64,000 bases of DNA. Source: Linyphia triangularis. Lineage: Eukaryota > Arthropoda > Arachnida > Araneae > Linyphiidae. Made by a program: the position numbers and the translations under genes. The stretch is from NCBI GenBank assembly GCA_963978545.1, contig OZ021727.1, forward strand, positions 15,016,743 to 15,080,742. Reading direction: 5' to 3'. The notes beneath the pieces were generated by a model that saw only the letters and a list, made by a program, of their open reading frames with translations, searched no databases and was not told the DNA's origin. Shown piece by piece: positions 11,687 through 23,470 of the stretch; the first letter of the stretch is position 1; each line of letters starts with the position of its first letter.

Positions 11687-12400
11687 CTTTTGACACAAAT
11701 AACACGACGTGTAATTGTAAATATATTCGTCAGAAACGGGTGTCTTACTATTTAAATTGGTACATGATTTATTAATTGTGGTTCTGTATGAAAGAAGAAA
11801 ATAGGATCACCAAGAGAAAAACACTGACCGAAAATAGTATATAATACCTTAAAAAAACTTAATTTGGGTGGAGTTAATAGAAAATTGGAAATTTAGTAGG
11901 GGATATTTAGCATCACTGGTTAGTGAATAGGTTAACTAAGTAATCTTTTTATAAAATAATTGAATAATCAAAATGTTTTGTTACCGGAGAACATCATACA
12001 TTTAAACTTGAGTAAAGCTATTTAATGTCTCAGCTTATCTACGACCGTAACGACAGTTTACTAAAAAAAAAAAAAAAAAAAAAAAAAAATGAGTTAATAC
12101 CAATCATAATGAAATTTCTAATCAAAGGAAATATTATAAAGTTTCATGTTTGTTCCAAATTTCATACTACTGAATAAAGTTGAATCACGAGAAAGAAGAG
12201 TTGTAAAGAAGAGTTGTTTGGATGACTTGGAGAATTTTAATGAAGCTAGATATACACGATTGTTATACTCTACTAGAAATCCTTTTTTCCCAAACATGTA
12301 GGAAAAGTTCATGGATTCCGGAAAACTTTCAGAATAGAACTACCGCGATTTTACTTCTGTAATAGGAGAAAATTTCTATAATTCCAACTAGGTACCCTAT
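10889..12400. other. AT-rich noncoding with poly-A tracts
   Basis: Long poly-A runs lie at 11650-11683 and 12063-12089. The minus frames 11324-11557 and 12118-12312 have no recognisable features. Confidence 0.5.
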
Positions 12401-12419
12401 CAACTGCTCTGAGTGTACC

Positions 12420-12525
12420 TGTCATAATCGAACTCACTTTGGAAACGCACATGGGAGTACACTACCGAGGCTTGATCGTGAAATGGCTTGCATGTTAGCC
12501 ATGCACTCTGCCTCCATGAGAAAGT
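12420..12525 (-). repeat. Diverged tRNA-related SINE fragment
   Basis: On the minus strand, an A-box-like GCAGAGTGCATGGCTAAC is followed about 60 bp on by a degenerate B box (GAGTTCGATTATGAC), with CACGATCAAGCCTCGG between them. The spacing suits a tRNA-derived SINE better than a tRNA. A (TA)n run follows at about 12540-12560. Confidence 0.35.
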
Positions 12526-12795
12526 GGAGAATATTAAGAATATATATATATATATATATAGTTAATTTGGAATTATTTGTATTGTGTTAAAAACATATAG
12601 TAAACAACACTGCAAAATCATACTTCATCAGGAAGAGAAGTCTCGCCTTTAAATTGGTATATCATTTATTAATTTTGGTTTTGTATAAAGGGAGCAATAG
12701 GGATCTCCACAATAAATCCTCTCAGAAATAATAGATAAGATAGAGAAAATAATAGATAAGATATAGAAAATAATATATAAGTATAATTGTTTCGT

Positions 12796-13180
12796 TACCT
12801 TAGCTTTTAAATTGCTCTGGTGCCTGTAACAAACGACCGGTCATGGACTAAAGCCCAACAAAATACTAGATAACGCTATAGTTATCACCCAAATTTGTCT
12901 ATACTCCTATCAAGTCCTAGAATTCTACTGCAACAGCAATGCAACACCACCACCAGCATATATAAGATAAAGAAAACAAACGATAAAAATGCTTTTTCTC
13001 TGGCTGAACCTAGACCTTAGCTCTTAAATTGCTCTTGAGTCAGTAACAAACGACCGGTCATAGACTTAAGTCCCACAAAATTCTAGATAACGCTACAGTT
13101 CCCACCCAAATTTGTCTCCACCCCCACCAAGTCCTGGAATTCCATTGCAGCGGCCCCACTGCCAGATAGACAATAGCAGG
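12796..13180 (+). repeat. Diverged tandem duplication, period 218 bp
   Basis: Copy 1 starts at 12796 and copy 2 at 13014. Both begin ACCTTAGCT(T/C)TTAAATTGCTC. Both continue with CAGTAACAAACGACCGGTC-like and CACCCAAATTTGTCT blocks and a TAGATAACGCTA block. Copy 2 fades near 13170. No function recognised. GC content is above its surroundings. Confidence 0.75.
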
Positions 13181-15039
13181 CGTCATATGGGAAATTCCCT
13201 GCTTCCACTGCATCCGGGATATTGATTTTAGGTCAAGCTGTCACACTCTCGCTTGTGTTCCCGGTCATTCGGCTTCTACCGTAATGGACTGCAAAAGGTG
13301 GACAAGGGAATATGACATTTCGATGTTCTTCCGAGAATAAGTGCGGAGAGATTGGAACATGGAAGGGAAGGTAATGACACTTGGGGGAGTACGAGTCAAT
13401 TACTTTTGTTTGACGAGGAAAATGAGTGATTGATTAATCTTTGCATTTTTTTGAAACTGCTTTTTGTAGAGTTCTTTTTTTTTTTTTTTTTTTTGGCTGC
13501 GTATAAAGTTGTGTTTTGTTGTGGGAACGTATGCAGTTGGAGGTAAAGTTATCTGATTAAAAAAAAAAGTGTACAGGCTCATTGAAAAAATTTTACCTCA
13601 AATTGTGCAAAGGTAACAAAATATTCTGGAAATGGTCACCCAAAAATGTTAATTATTCTATTGTACATCTTTCTTTAATAGTTATCTAGGTTGAACAAGT
13701 TAGAACAAGTGACGGATTCAAAATTCCCAAGTGTAAATATATTTTATAAAAAAAAAAGAAGAAAAAAAAAAGTAACACACTGATATAGTATCACGTATTA
13801 GAATTTGAATAAATAAATGTATTTTTATATTGTTCTTTAGCCAGGTACGACAAAGTATGAGTAATGAGGCATATTATTAAATACCATGGAGTTTCAAAGT
13901 TTCATTTGAACGCATTCTATGTTTCATTTGAGAAATACTACATTACTATTTAAAATGCTCTCATAATATTATAAAAATATACATTAGTATTAAAATTTTG
14001 CGATAAGTAACAATAATACAATATACCGCAGTATATCAACATAATATACCACAATATAGCACAAAAGGTAAACAGCAATTTAATATCCAACAGAAGTATT
14101 AAGAATTGCACAGTAGCATTGAAACGTTAGCAGTGATATAAAATACTGCTGTAGTATTGAAAATACTACTTTATATCAACAAAAAAAAAACAAAAAAAAA
14201 ATACTACGGTACTAATTAGAATTAAATTCGAATTCTGGGTCGGGTATGAATGTTCATTATGGATTATACATTAAGCTTTAGATTCCAGACTGAGTAACTG
14301 TTATTGGACATAAAAGTAGATTATCGAGGGTACAAACCAATCAAACAACTATTTCCCAAAATTTCAATAAATCACTTCGTTTTCTAAAGCTATGAGTATT
14401 TTAACAACTGTTATTCATGAAAACTTATAAATGTAAATAGACGTCAACGTTCAGAAATATCTTTAATTAAAATCATCCACGCACCAAGCAATAGTCTCGA
14501 AGTATCTTAGAGTGTTCTCAAATATCAAGATTTTTATATTTTCCCACGGCAAATTAGAAAGAATATCTTAAACCCTACTAATTAAATCCAATCACTTTCA
14601 TGCACAGATTAATAGAAGAATGCGATCAAACTGATAATTATCCTACCCGACAAACATTTGTGTTTTCCATTGAACGAAACGAAATTAAGTTTTCCTTTCG
14701 AGAGGAAATGTTAATGGGAACATAAAGAAGGGATGGCAGAAAGAGTAACAGAAATACATGCATGCATAAATGTTTAATATTGAATATGCAACACCAAAGT
14801 TAATTCGTAGTTCCGCTATTTATTTAATATAGAGCATCTGTAATTATTCAGTTATATGCAGTTTGGCTAATTATATATTTTAATCTTATATCGTATTAGT
14901 AACATTTGTCCATTGCAAAAGCTATTATTTTGCAACTTTCAGTATAATTCATTGTAAATAAACTAAATGTCTTTAATTTACAAAGATTTATGAAAAATAT
15001 TATTTAAATCAAAATCATTGGATAGTAAATAAATTTATT
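13181..15039. other. Noncoding, AT-rich
   Basis: The first 150 bp are GC-richer and unclassified. 13980-14190 has scattered TATACC/AGTATT-type short repeats that form weak hairpins. No gene supported. The Lys-rich minus frame at 13400-13582 comes from a poly-T run. Confidence 0.45.
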
Positions 15040-15345
15040 ATTTAAATACATATGTTACCGGTAATGTAAGAAAAGCCGGCATCCTTTAGAATACCAAGGC
15101 ATTTTATAAAATTCCAGGCATTTTTAGGCAAAGTATGAAATATCAGAATTATTATATACTTTACTAAAGCATTGTATATAATACCTAGGCATTTCATAGA
15201 ATGACAAATGCTCTTTAAGCAAACTATGAAAAAGTAGTCATGATAAGGCATTACGTAGAATGCCTAGGTATTATATAAAAGGCCTAGGTAAAGAATGTAA
15301 TAATTTTCATATTTCATATTTTTAACACACTTTTTAACACTAACT
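15040..15345. repeat. Inverted-pair repeat rich in CCTAGGCATT
   Basis: 15042-15240 is a minus-orientation copy and 15240-15340 a plus-orientation copy of one module. Each carries ATGCCTAGGTATTATATA followed by a TAATAATT(C/T)T...TTCATA block. The palindromic hexamer CCTAGG recurs. The related arms at 18600-18740 (-) and 19040-19190 (+) are further copies. The minus frame 15042-15251 is an accident of this repeat. Confidence 0.65.
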
Positions 15346-17140
15346 GTAGTATGCCTAGGCATTATATACAATGATTTATTAAATGCAGCAGGCCTATGCA
15401 AAATAGCCTATGCAGGGGAATTTTGACTTTGAGAAGAAAATTTTACTAATTTTCATTGCCCGTAATTTACAATAACTTCAAACATGGCTCTACTTTAGAT
15501 CTCAATACTTATCACTGCTACAATCACATGGCATGAGGTACTTGGCGCCTTTTTACAGAGATGTTTTTTATCGGGATTTCAGTTCTTTTTTTAAGGTACT
15601 AATTTTAAATTTATTACTTATATGTGCAATAATAACTAGTTTTAAAATGTTTAGTTTTCATACCTTTAAATCTTGCAAGAAAACTTCTTGCGACTGAAAG
15701 GGTCAAGCATACATGTTTGTTTTGGTACTTACTTATTATACAGTTGACCGTTGACTAACTTTTTGTTGGCAGCCAACTACGAGACTTTATATAATTAGCC
15801 GACTCCTCACTTTATTCTTTTAATTATTATTTGGTTTTAAGGAAGTTTTAAAAAACGTTTTCAACAACATCCAATTAGCGGAGAATTACACGGGATTTTT
15901 CTAAGAAAGTTAAATTTACCGGACCGCAGTCTATGACGTACTTATGCGTTAAATATGAATGATGATAATATAAACTATTTCAAATATTTTATTCAGATAT
16001 GCAAAAAAAGTTGGCAAAGAGAGGAAAAAATTAACAATTGGCGATCATTTCGTAGGCGATAAAAATTGGCAATGGTGAATTTCATAAGGCCAAGTACACT
16101 TTTTCATTATTTCTTTACTTTAGAGGCTTTGTGGCAGGTGGAGAGTTCTTCCTCTATTTATATATGCTAAGAGCTACTAGTATTCTAAGTTTGACAATTC
16201 TAGCCCCAATGGAAATTTATTAGAATTGAAATTCACATTTTTCGAACACTGCCCCCTTTAGGGGATTCGGAAGGGAAATTCTCGATTTTTAGATTTTTTT
16301 CTTTGTATACATGTTAAACCTTACAAGCATACCAAATTTTCATAGTTCTAGCTCTGCTAGAAGTACTGTAGTAATTCGATGATCAGTAAGTGAGTTTTGA
16401 GTGGATTTCAAAATATGTCCCCCGTGTTCAATCGTTTTCGAATTTTATTATCTCGACAACCAATATATTTGGAGACTTTAAACTTAAGACGTTACTGAAG
16501 TGACTAAAAGCTACCTGTAAAAAAATTCAGCTCTTAGACATACTGTAACACACAGATATGATAAGTCAAAATACTGCTGAGTGGCTTCCGGTAAAAGATG
16601 GCTGGCAGTGAACTTGGCGGATACACTGCCATCTACCTGGATCATTCTCAAATTATCACACAATTTAAATTTGTTTCATAAAACAGGCCAAGTTATCGGG
16701 AATTTTTCACCACATTCTGTCAACATTTAAAGGTAAATTATCACATCGCCAAATTAGTCCAAAGTTTTCAAATTTGGCAACTCCACTCCTAACAAACAAC
16801 TTAATATACCATTAAAAAATATAAGAGTATTTAAAAAAAATTCTTAATTAATGAGTTATACCAGGTTTAAATAACTAAGAAGTAAAAATTTTATGTCTCT
16901 CAATTATTACATGTATAAAAGCCTTTTCATATAACTGCCAAAATCTGACTTGCTTTATTTCTTTAAATGAATACCACAAACAGAAAAAAAACCATATCAG
17001 TCTTCGGCGTTAATTCTAAGCCGAGAAAAGCACAGTTAATGCATTTCCTGTTTGAAAAAGACGAAATAAAAGCTCTTCAAAAAGCACATTGAATACACAC
17101 TCAAAGAAATTCCGAATACGCAAAACCGGATCGCATTTAC

Positions 17141-17181
<41 letters not shown>

Positions 17182-17917
17182 ACTATATTTTTTAAAAAAA
17201 TCTTTCGTTTTTAAGTCCTTACTCCTTTCACAATGGACGATTCGAAAGCCGTTTCTTTTCTTAAGAAGGGTTTTTCAAGCGTCAAAAGCCGTTGAGGGAT
17301 CGATGGAAGATGTTCTACTTGCCGCTTTTGAGAAGTATTCTTTGGGATTAAAGGCGTCCATAATATTGGCAGAACTTTTGAAGTGGGAGGTTGGCTGTAT
17401 GGGATCACATTCGGGTTTTGATAAGTGATCTCCTTCGTGGAAAAATATTTAAGTTCAATACATCGAGTGTTGTATTTTGAAAAAAAAAAAAAAAATTTTA
17501 GTCAAGAGTTGTATTTGAAGAATAGTTTGAGAATTTTTGTGACTCTTGAAGTGAGTGTCTGATTTCTAGGACTGAAGCTGCTATGGTAATTTTTGCGAAA
17601 ACATATTTCGTAAAAATATGTCATATTAAAACGGTATTTTTAATTGAAAAAGCTAGATTGCTTTTCACGTACTCTGCTGTAATAGTAATTTAAGGAGCAT
17701 AGAGATATTGGCCAATGTCGTAAATAGAGTTTCGGGAAGATTGACTAGTCCATGCCGAATATCGAGCATCGTTCCAAAATACACGATTTTTTATTTTAAA
17801 TAAGCATGTCAAAACCATCACAAAATATTTTTTAAACCTCTCTCCGTCCTTTCTGAAAACGCTATATTTCAATTTTAAAACTCGGCAGTAACATTAAAGC
17901 GTAAACTAGCTTTCACG
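15346..17917. other. Noncoding stretch
   Basis: No gene supported. Around 16320-16400 the text (CATAGTTCTAGCTCTGCTAG, GATGATCAGTAAGTGAGT) has the feel of 3' tails of arthropod repeats, but I cannot assign it. Poly-A at 17144-17178. The minus frames 17211-17408 and 17690-17872 have no motifs. Confidence 0.4.
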
Positions 17918-17995
17918 GGCGACGGGCCTCGATCCAGGGACCATTGTGTCTCGAGACAGATGCTTTACCGCTGTGCAAAAGAGTACTCCAGTGCA
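17918..17995 (-). repeat. tRNA-like / SINE-head sequence
   Basis: The minus strand shows an A-box-like CACAGCGGTAAAGCATCTG, the palindromic TGTCTCGAGACA in the anticodon-arm position, and a T-arm/B-box-like CCCTGGATCGAGGCCCG. Stem pairing is poor, so it is a degenerate tRNA-derived element rather than an active tRNA. Confidence 0.45.
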
Positions 17996-18599
17996 CAGAA
18001 GTTTTATCTGTTATTTGATGTCGCCACAACATTAAAAACTTCCAGAATGTATTGGACGAGATTGGACAAGATTCGTAGCAACGGATAGTCTGCAACTGTA
18101 TACATCGGGATTGGCCAGTATCGAGCTGATGCCAGCCGATTTATGCTACTGGGGTATAATGATTTTAAATTAATTAGAAACAATATACTAACTTCCTTTT
18201 ATGTGTTGTCAACAAGTAAATACATGTACAGTTTGTCTTAAGGGTTACGATAGTTTAAATATATTCGTTCACAGTACAAATATTTTTTTTTTCTCAATTC
18301 ACGTCTCATAACGAATATATCTTGCAGATACGTAAGTAAGTGTCAGGCAAACGTATGAAGTTGGGTATAATACAGTATACAAAATGTACTAGCATAAGTT
18401 ATTTAACCATAGAGATAGTAAAATACAGAACATATTTATTTCTTATTTTGTAGAATCAACTTATAAGTGAAAATCCATTTTACAAGTTTATTAATAGCCT
18501 TAACCAAAACAATTATTTTAATATTTTACCAAAAGAGTACCTAATAGAGTACAATGGTGCAATAGAAAATTATTCAATATTACTCACCCTTTATGGAAG
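17996..18599. other. AT-rich noncoding
   Basis: Nothing recognisable beyond AT-rich simple stretches. Confidence 0.45.
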
Positions 18600-19190
18600 T
18601 TATCGGTAATGCATGAGAGTCGACTTTCGATAAAATATCTAAGTATTTATAAAATGCTGGTGGTTTTTAAACAAATCATGAAACATTTAACATTTCTCAT
18701 ATTTATGAGACATTCTACAGAATGCCAAATAACAAATTGGAAAAATATGAATTATAGATCGTTTCAAATATAACGTGGCAAGGCACGTAACTTTTAAGGT
18801 TCCCTCCAAGCGCAGAATTTGCTATTTGCATTTTGAGTTATGTTTGCGAGTGTCAAAATACGCAATTTTACTTTAATTTGTTAATAAAAAAATAGTTTTT
18901 ATACTGTGCAGCATGAATATTTAAGAGCAAGATGAAGTGTTGTAGAATGAGTCGTAGTCGATAGGTTTGGTCATGTATATTTAAAGATTGCGCGTCTTTT
19001 AAATAATAGTTTTAACATGACCTCCGTGTTTATACTTTACCTAAATAGCATTAATTCTGCAAAATGCTAAGGTATTATATTCAATGCATAGGAGATGTAT
19101 GTAATAATTCTTATACTTCATACTTTGCTTAAAAACGCTCGGTATTCAGTAAAATACCTAGGTGTTCTTTAGAATGCTGCAGAGTCATGC
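18600..19190. repeat. Inverted pair of the CCTAGG repeat module
   Basis: 18600-18740 resembles the minus-orientation copy at 15042-15200. 19040-19190 resembles its plus orientation: ATGCTAAGGTATTATAT, then TAATAATTCTTATACTTCAT, then ACTTTGCTTAAAAACGCT and AATACCTAGGTGTTCTTTAG. The two arms face each other about 300 bp apart, as in a foldback element with a diverged centre. Confidence 0.5.
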
Positions 19191-20310
19191 ATTGTCGGTA
19201 GTATATAAACAAAAAAACCAACCGGTTTGGTTCTATGTATTAAGTTTTGTGGGAGTCATAACTTCTAAAATTACTATCCAAAGCCATATGCATTTTTATT
19301 CTAAAGTTGCTACTCTAGCTAATGAGAAATAAGTCCCTCAGTATCTTTAAAACGTATAAATAATTATATTTAAAACATGCTTAAAATTTGTTCACACAGT
19401 AAATAGCAAAATAGCAAAGGAAAAACTAATAATTGTAAATTTTTAAATTTTATTTTCGTATCCTTTTACCTTTTTCAAAACTATCTTCCTGACCTCAATA
19501 TTGCCTTGTCTAAATATCAATACTTTTCTATCAAGCTATGAAAACAAATGGAAAGCCCCAGAGCCTTTTTGCTTTTGATTAATGATCATTTACTAAGCAC
19601 GCATCATAGGAACTCGTACGGTACACGCAAGCAGGGTCTCTAGGTTAGAGATTGCAGTTTGGTATACAGTGCTGACTGCTGGGGCGCAAAGAGTTGGTTT
19701 TAGTAGCTTATTTTTCATTTTAATAGAGCAGAAAGCAAAGCTTTTTCAAATGTAATATTTATGCAATTTGTTTGAACTGATATATAGTCTCTGCAATTCT
19801 AATACCTCGTAACCCAGAAAAAGCAATTGCCAAAAAAAACTGGGTGCTTGCGTATTGTAACATCGACTTTGGCGGAAATTTTTGTTGGTGAAAGAAATGT
19901 GTGAGCCGCCTGGAATTCTACTCATAGTTCCGGTTCAGCTCGGATCGACGTTCGGGCCTTCCCGTAGATTGAGATGTGTGGTGGATCTGACATCCGAGCG
20001 GACGTTTTGATTCGGCAAAGGTCAGTGGGATAATACTTAAGTTCAAAAACTGTTTTAATTGGCACATTTTGGGTTACAAAGAATTGCTTAAGTGGTTTGC
20101 AGTGCTTGTTCGATTGCTTGCGATATATTTTTCAAAACGATAAGGCTTATTTGGAATCATAAAAGAATTTTGTCACCCAAAAATCACCAGTTTTAGGTTG
20201 CGATCTCTTAGAAATACAGAAAATATATTCTCTTTTGATTAGATTCATCTTACTTCAGGTTTAAAATAAAGTGTGGCTATTTCCACCCGTTTGTTTTCTA
20301 AAAAGCTCAC
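19191..20310. other. Noncoding with a GC-richer island at 19870-20030
   Basis: The island contains CGGCAAAGGTCAGT, a possible but weak splice donor, and many CpGs. No open frame or known motif was recognised. It could be a 5' UTR exon or a repeat body. Confidence 0.35.
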
Positions 20311-21419
20311 TATTTAGGAACGCGGCCGTGTTCCGCCTCCAAGTCCAATGTCAAAGCGGCAGACATTCAAGTGTAATGTTGACAGAGCTTAGGCTCATTT
20401 TCGACCCCTCACAGCTCAGCTTCTATTATAGCTAGAATCCTGATATTTTTGCCATCGTGTTGCCTCGGTTGAGTAGACGAAAAATAACAACATAATTGTT
20501 AACTTTGAACAAGGGAACATGGTAAAAAAAAAAAAATTATTTGAAAATCGCCGAAGTCACTAGAATTTTGTTCTTCTGATACTTCTGGTTCTGATCAAAA
20601 CTATAGTCCGGGCTACAGCCAAAACTATTTAATGATTTGTGACAATTTTTTTGCTATTCTTCTCAGCTTGATTTGAGGAAAGATCCTAATGCTTGGGAAT
20701 TTTAGCCCGGGTAATGACTGATTAAAACAGGTCAATAGATTTCGGATATTCACCTTTCGCTCACTTTCAAGAAGTGACTCTAATACTTTAAGTTGAAGTA
20801 TCAAAACAGTGTATAATTAGAATTTTTTTTTTAACTAATTAATTGAACGCGAGTAAATTATTGTAGAGTCTAGGTTTTCAAATGGAAAGCATGGCTTGAC
20901 TGCAGGATTTTTGAGATTTAGTAAAAATTTTCGAATTATTGAGTGCATTTGTTTCACTGGTCTGATAAATACTTGAAGTTCGGTACGGATTCGGTAATTT
21001 TTATCGGTATTTCTTTGCAAACTTAGAGGGAAAAGAGGGCAATGAATTGGATGTAAAATGTTTATTATAAATTAACCAATAAGTACAGCACTCTATATTT
21101 AAGTTTGCAATTAATGATTTTAACACCGATCATATGAAACGTTGTCTAGTTTTCCAGTTTGCAGTTAAGCGTGCTTTTGTTGACTTTTTAAAGATTTTAG
21201 TTGACAGGAGTCCATACGCGCTTCACAGTAAAAAAAGAAATAATGTCATTAAAACAGCAACTTTCAGTGTTCAACCCAATAAATCGTAGCATTCACGGTA
21301 ACACATAACTGGTAACAGTTCCAGTACCCTGACACAGTAAACTGAGACCAACAGACAGATAACTTTGTTTTACAGTTGATATTTTAAATTTATGGCACCC
21401 TATATTATTCATAATTTAT

Positions 21420-21560
21420 CTTCAATTTGGTGACTTTTTTAGATTAATGAAAATATGAAAGCAAAAACGGTAAATTACACCAATTCAAGTCACATTTAAA
21501 TGAAATTACAAGTATTAAATTGTAAGTTGTGCGATGTTCCACGTTCCTGGATTTACTATA
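21420..21560 (+). repeat. Family F fragment in the left palindrome arm
   Basis: The blocks TGGTGACTTT, GGTAAATTACACCAAT, AAGTATTAAATTGTAAGTTG and TGCGATGTTCCACGTTCCT follow the order of 5690-5800 and 61975-62060 in family F. Confidence 0.65.
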
Positions 21561-22378
21561 AATTGACTCAGAAGCATTCCTCTATCACGGACATCAGTAA
21601 ACGGCCTGGTATTGCTGTTGTGTTACATTTTTCTTGTTAGCACTGTTAGATGGCTGATAATAGTGAAGGATTAAAAAGTGGGGGTGGGGATAAACAATGC
21701 TGTCTAAGCCCCACCACGTAGGTTCTCTTTGAAATCAGTAGATTAAGAAAACAGACAGGAAAAGAGCCGCAAAGTTTGAAAAATACTGGTTTCTAGACTA
21801 CAGTGGTAGCTTTTAGGAGTGTGATGGCACATCGCCTTTCCTCAAAGGAACCCAGTCTTTACAAATAAAGAAATCTTCCCAAAAAAAACAACTAGACGTT
21901 GTAAAAAAACCCCGCCAAGTCAGTCAGAAAAAATTATGAAATCTAATGTTTGCCACCAAGCGGCTGCGTTTACTTTCTTTGGGGTACTTATACATAATGT
22001 AAGAATGGGGTACTTGTACTCAGGCAATCAGAACTTGGCAGGCTAGAGTTATTTCGGAATAATCTCATTTCATTTGCTTCAGCTACTTTGCACTCCTTGC
22101 ACTGAATTCAGATTAATTTTGTAAAAACTCTAGCCATCCAAGTACTGATTGCCTATGTACAAGTACCCCATTCTTACATTGTGTACAAGTACCCCAAAGA
22201 AACTAAAAGCGGCCGCTTGGCTGCAAACATTAGATTTCATAACTTTTTCTGGTTGACTTGGCGTTTTTTTTTTTACAACGTCTAGTTGTTTTTTGGGGAA
22301 GATATCAATTATTTTTGTAAAGTTTGCTAACTTAACTGCAGTCGAGCCTTGCTTTCCATTAATCTTTCTCATTAAATG

Positions 22379-22790
22379 ACCATCCCTTAAAAATTTGCTA
22401 AGGTTTTCATTTACTCACATATTAAATAAAAATACTTTTTTTTTTCAAACTGCTTGGTTGCATTTTATTCCCATAAATTCGGTTTTAACCATCGCCAAAT
22501 ACGACAATATAATCTTACCACTTTACCATCATATGACTAATATCTCTTTGAGTAATTTCCCCACAACATATTTAATACGCAATAACCATCCCTTAAAAAT
22601 TTGCTAAGGTTTTCATTTACTCACATATTAAATAAAAATATTTTTTTTTTTCAAACTGCTTGGTTGCATTTTATTCCCATAAATTCGGTTTTAACCATCG
22701 CCAAATACGACAATATAATCTTACCACTTTACCATCATATGACTAATATCTCTTTGAGTAATTTCCCCACAACATATTTAATACGCAATA
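22379..22790 (+). repeat. Recent 206-bp tandem duplication (two units)
   Basis: Units 22379-22584 and 22585-22790 are almost identical and differ mainly at one C/T and in the length of an adjacent T-run. Each has an open frame starting at the same codon (22395 and 22601), which explains the paired similar short frames. These are not supported as genes. The duplication lies only in the right arm of the large palindrome, so it postdates the inversion. Confidence 0.95.
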
Positions 22791-22794
22791 ACGT

Positions 22795-22979
22795 CACACT
22801 TGATCATAAAAATTCAAAAACTAGGATTATGGAACATTGCCAAACTTTCAATTACACTTTAATACTGGTCACAGCATTTAAATTGGACACTGATCAGTGT
22901 AATTTACTATTTTTGTTTTCCAATTTTCAATACTTAAGAAAAAATTGCCAGTTTGGCCATATTTTTGGTAATAATTCGA

Positions 22980-22980
<1 letters not shown>
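22795..22980 (-). repeat. Family F fragment in the right palindrome arm
   Basis: Read on the minus strand it has CCAAACTGGCAATTTTTTC, AATAGTAAATTACACTGAT, TGACCAGTATTAAAGTGTAA and GGCAATGTTCC, the same order as family F elsewhere. A 40-bp poly-A follows at 22981-23020. Confidence 0.7.
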
Positions 22981-23021
<41 letters not shown>

Positions 23022-23099
23022 AGTCAAGATTGTAAAATGTTCAATATGTTTTTCGGTAATAAGCAATAAGTAATTTTTACTTTTTTCAAATTACACTGT

Positions 23100-23470
23100 T
23101 TAAATAGTTCACCTTAAGGTATCAAGGTCACTTCTTAAAATTCAGCTAAAGATGAATATCCGAAAGCCATTGACCTGTTTTTACCAATCATTATCCGGAC
23201 TAAAGTTCCCATTTTCCGGGATCATTTTTAGGGAGTACAGACTTTCTTACGCATTAATTCATACAAAAGGCACTTCCTTTAATCATTCTGAGAGGAATGA
23301 AAAAATAATGATCTGAATATATTAAAGCGTTTAAGCTGTAGGCCAGGCTAAAATTCCCAAGCATCGGGATCATTTCCGAAAGGTACAGACCCTCCTACCC
23401 ATCAAAACATACACAAGTCACTTCCTCTAACCAAGCTGAGAAGAATAAAGAAAAAATTGTCAAAATTGAT
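23100..23470 (+). repeat. Diverged tandem pair, about 165 bp, in the right palindrome arm
   Basis: The blocks AAATTCCCA...CGGGATCATTT, then GTACAGAC, then CACTTCC(T/C)(T/C)TAA and TGAGA(G/A)GAAT, occur twice (starting near 23208 and 23353). The left arm of the palindrome has only one short equivalent (20640-20720). Confidence 0.6.

Noticed and set aside
22395..23035. Two similar frames of 70 and 144 codons
   Set aside because: They repeat because of the 206-bp tandem duplication. The second ends in a poly-Lys run from a 40-bp poly-A. No domain or coding signature.
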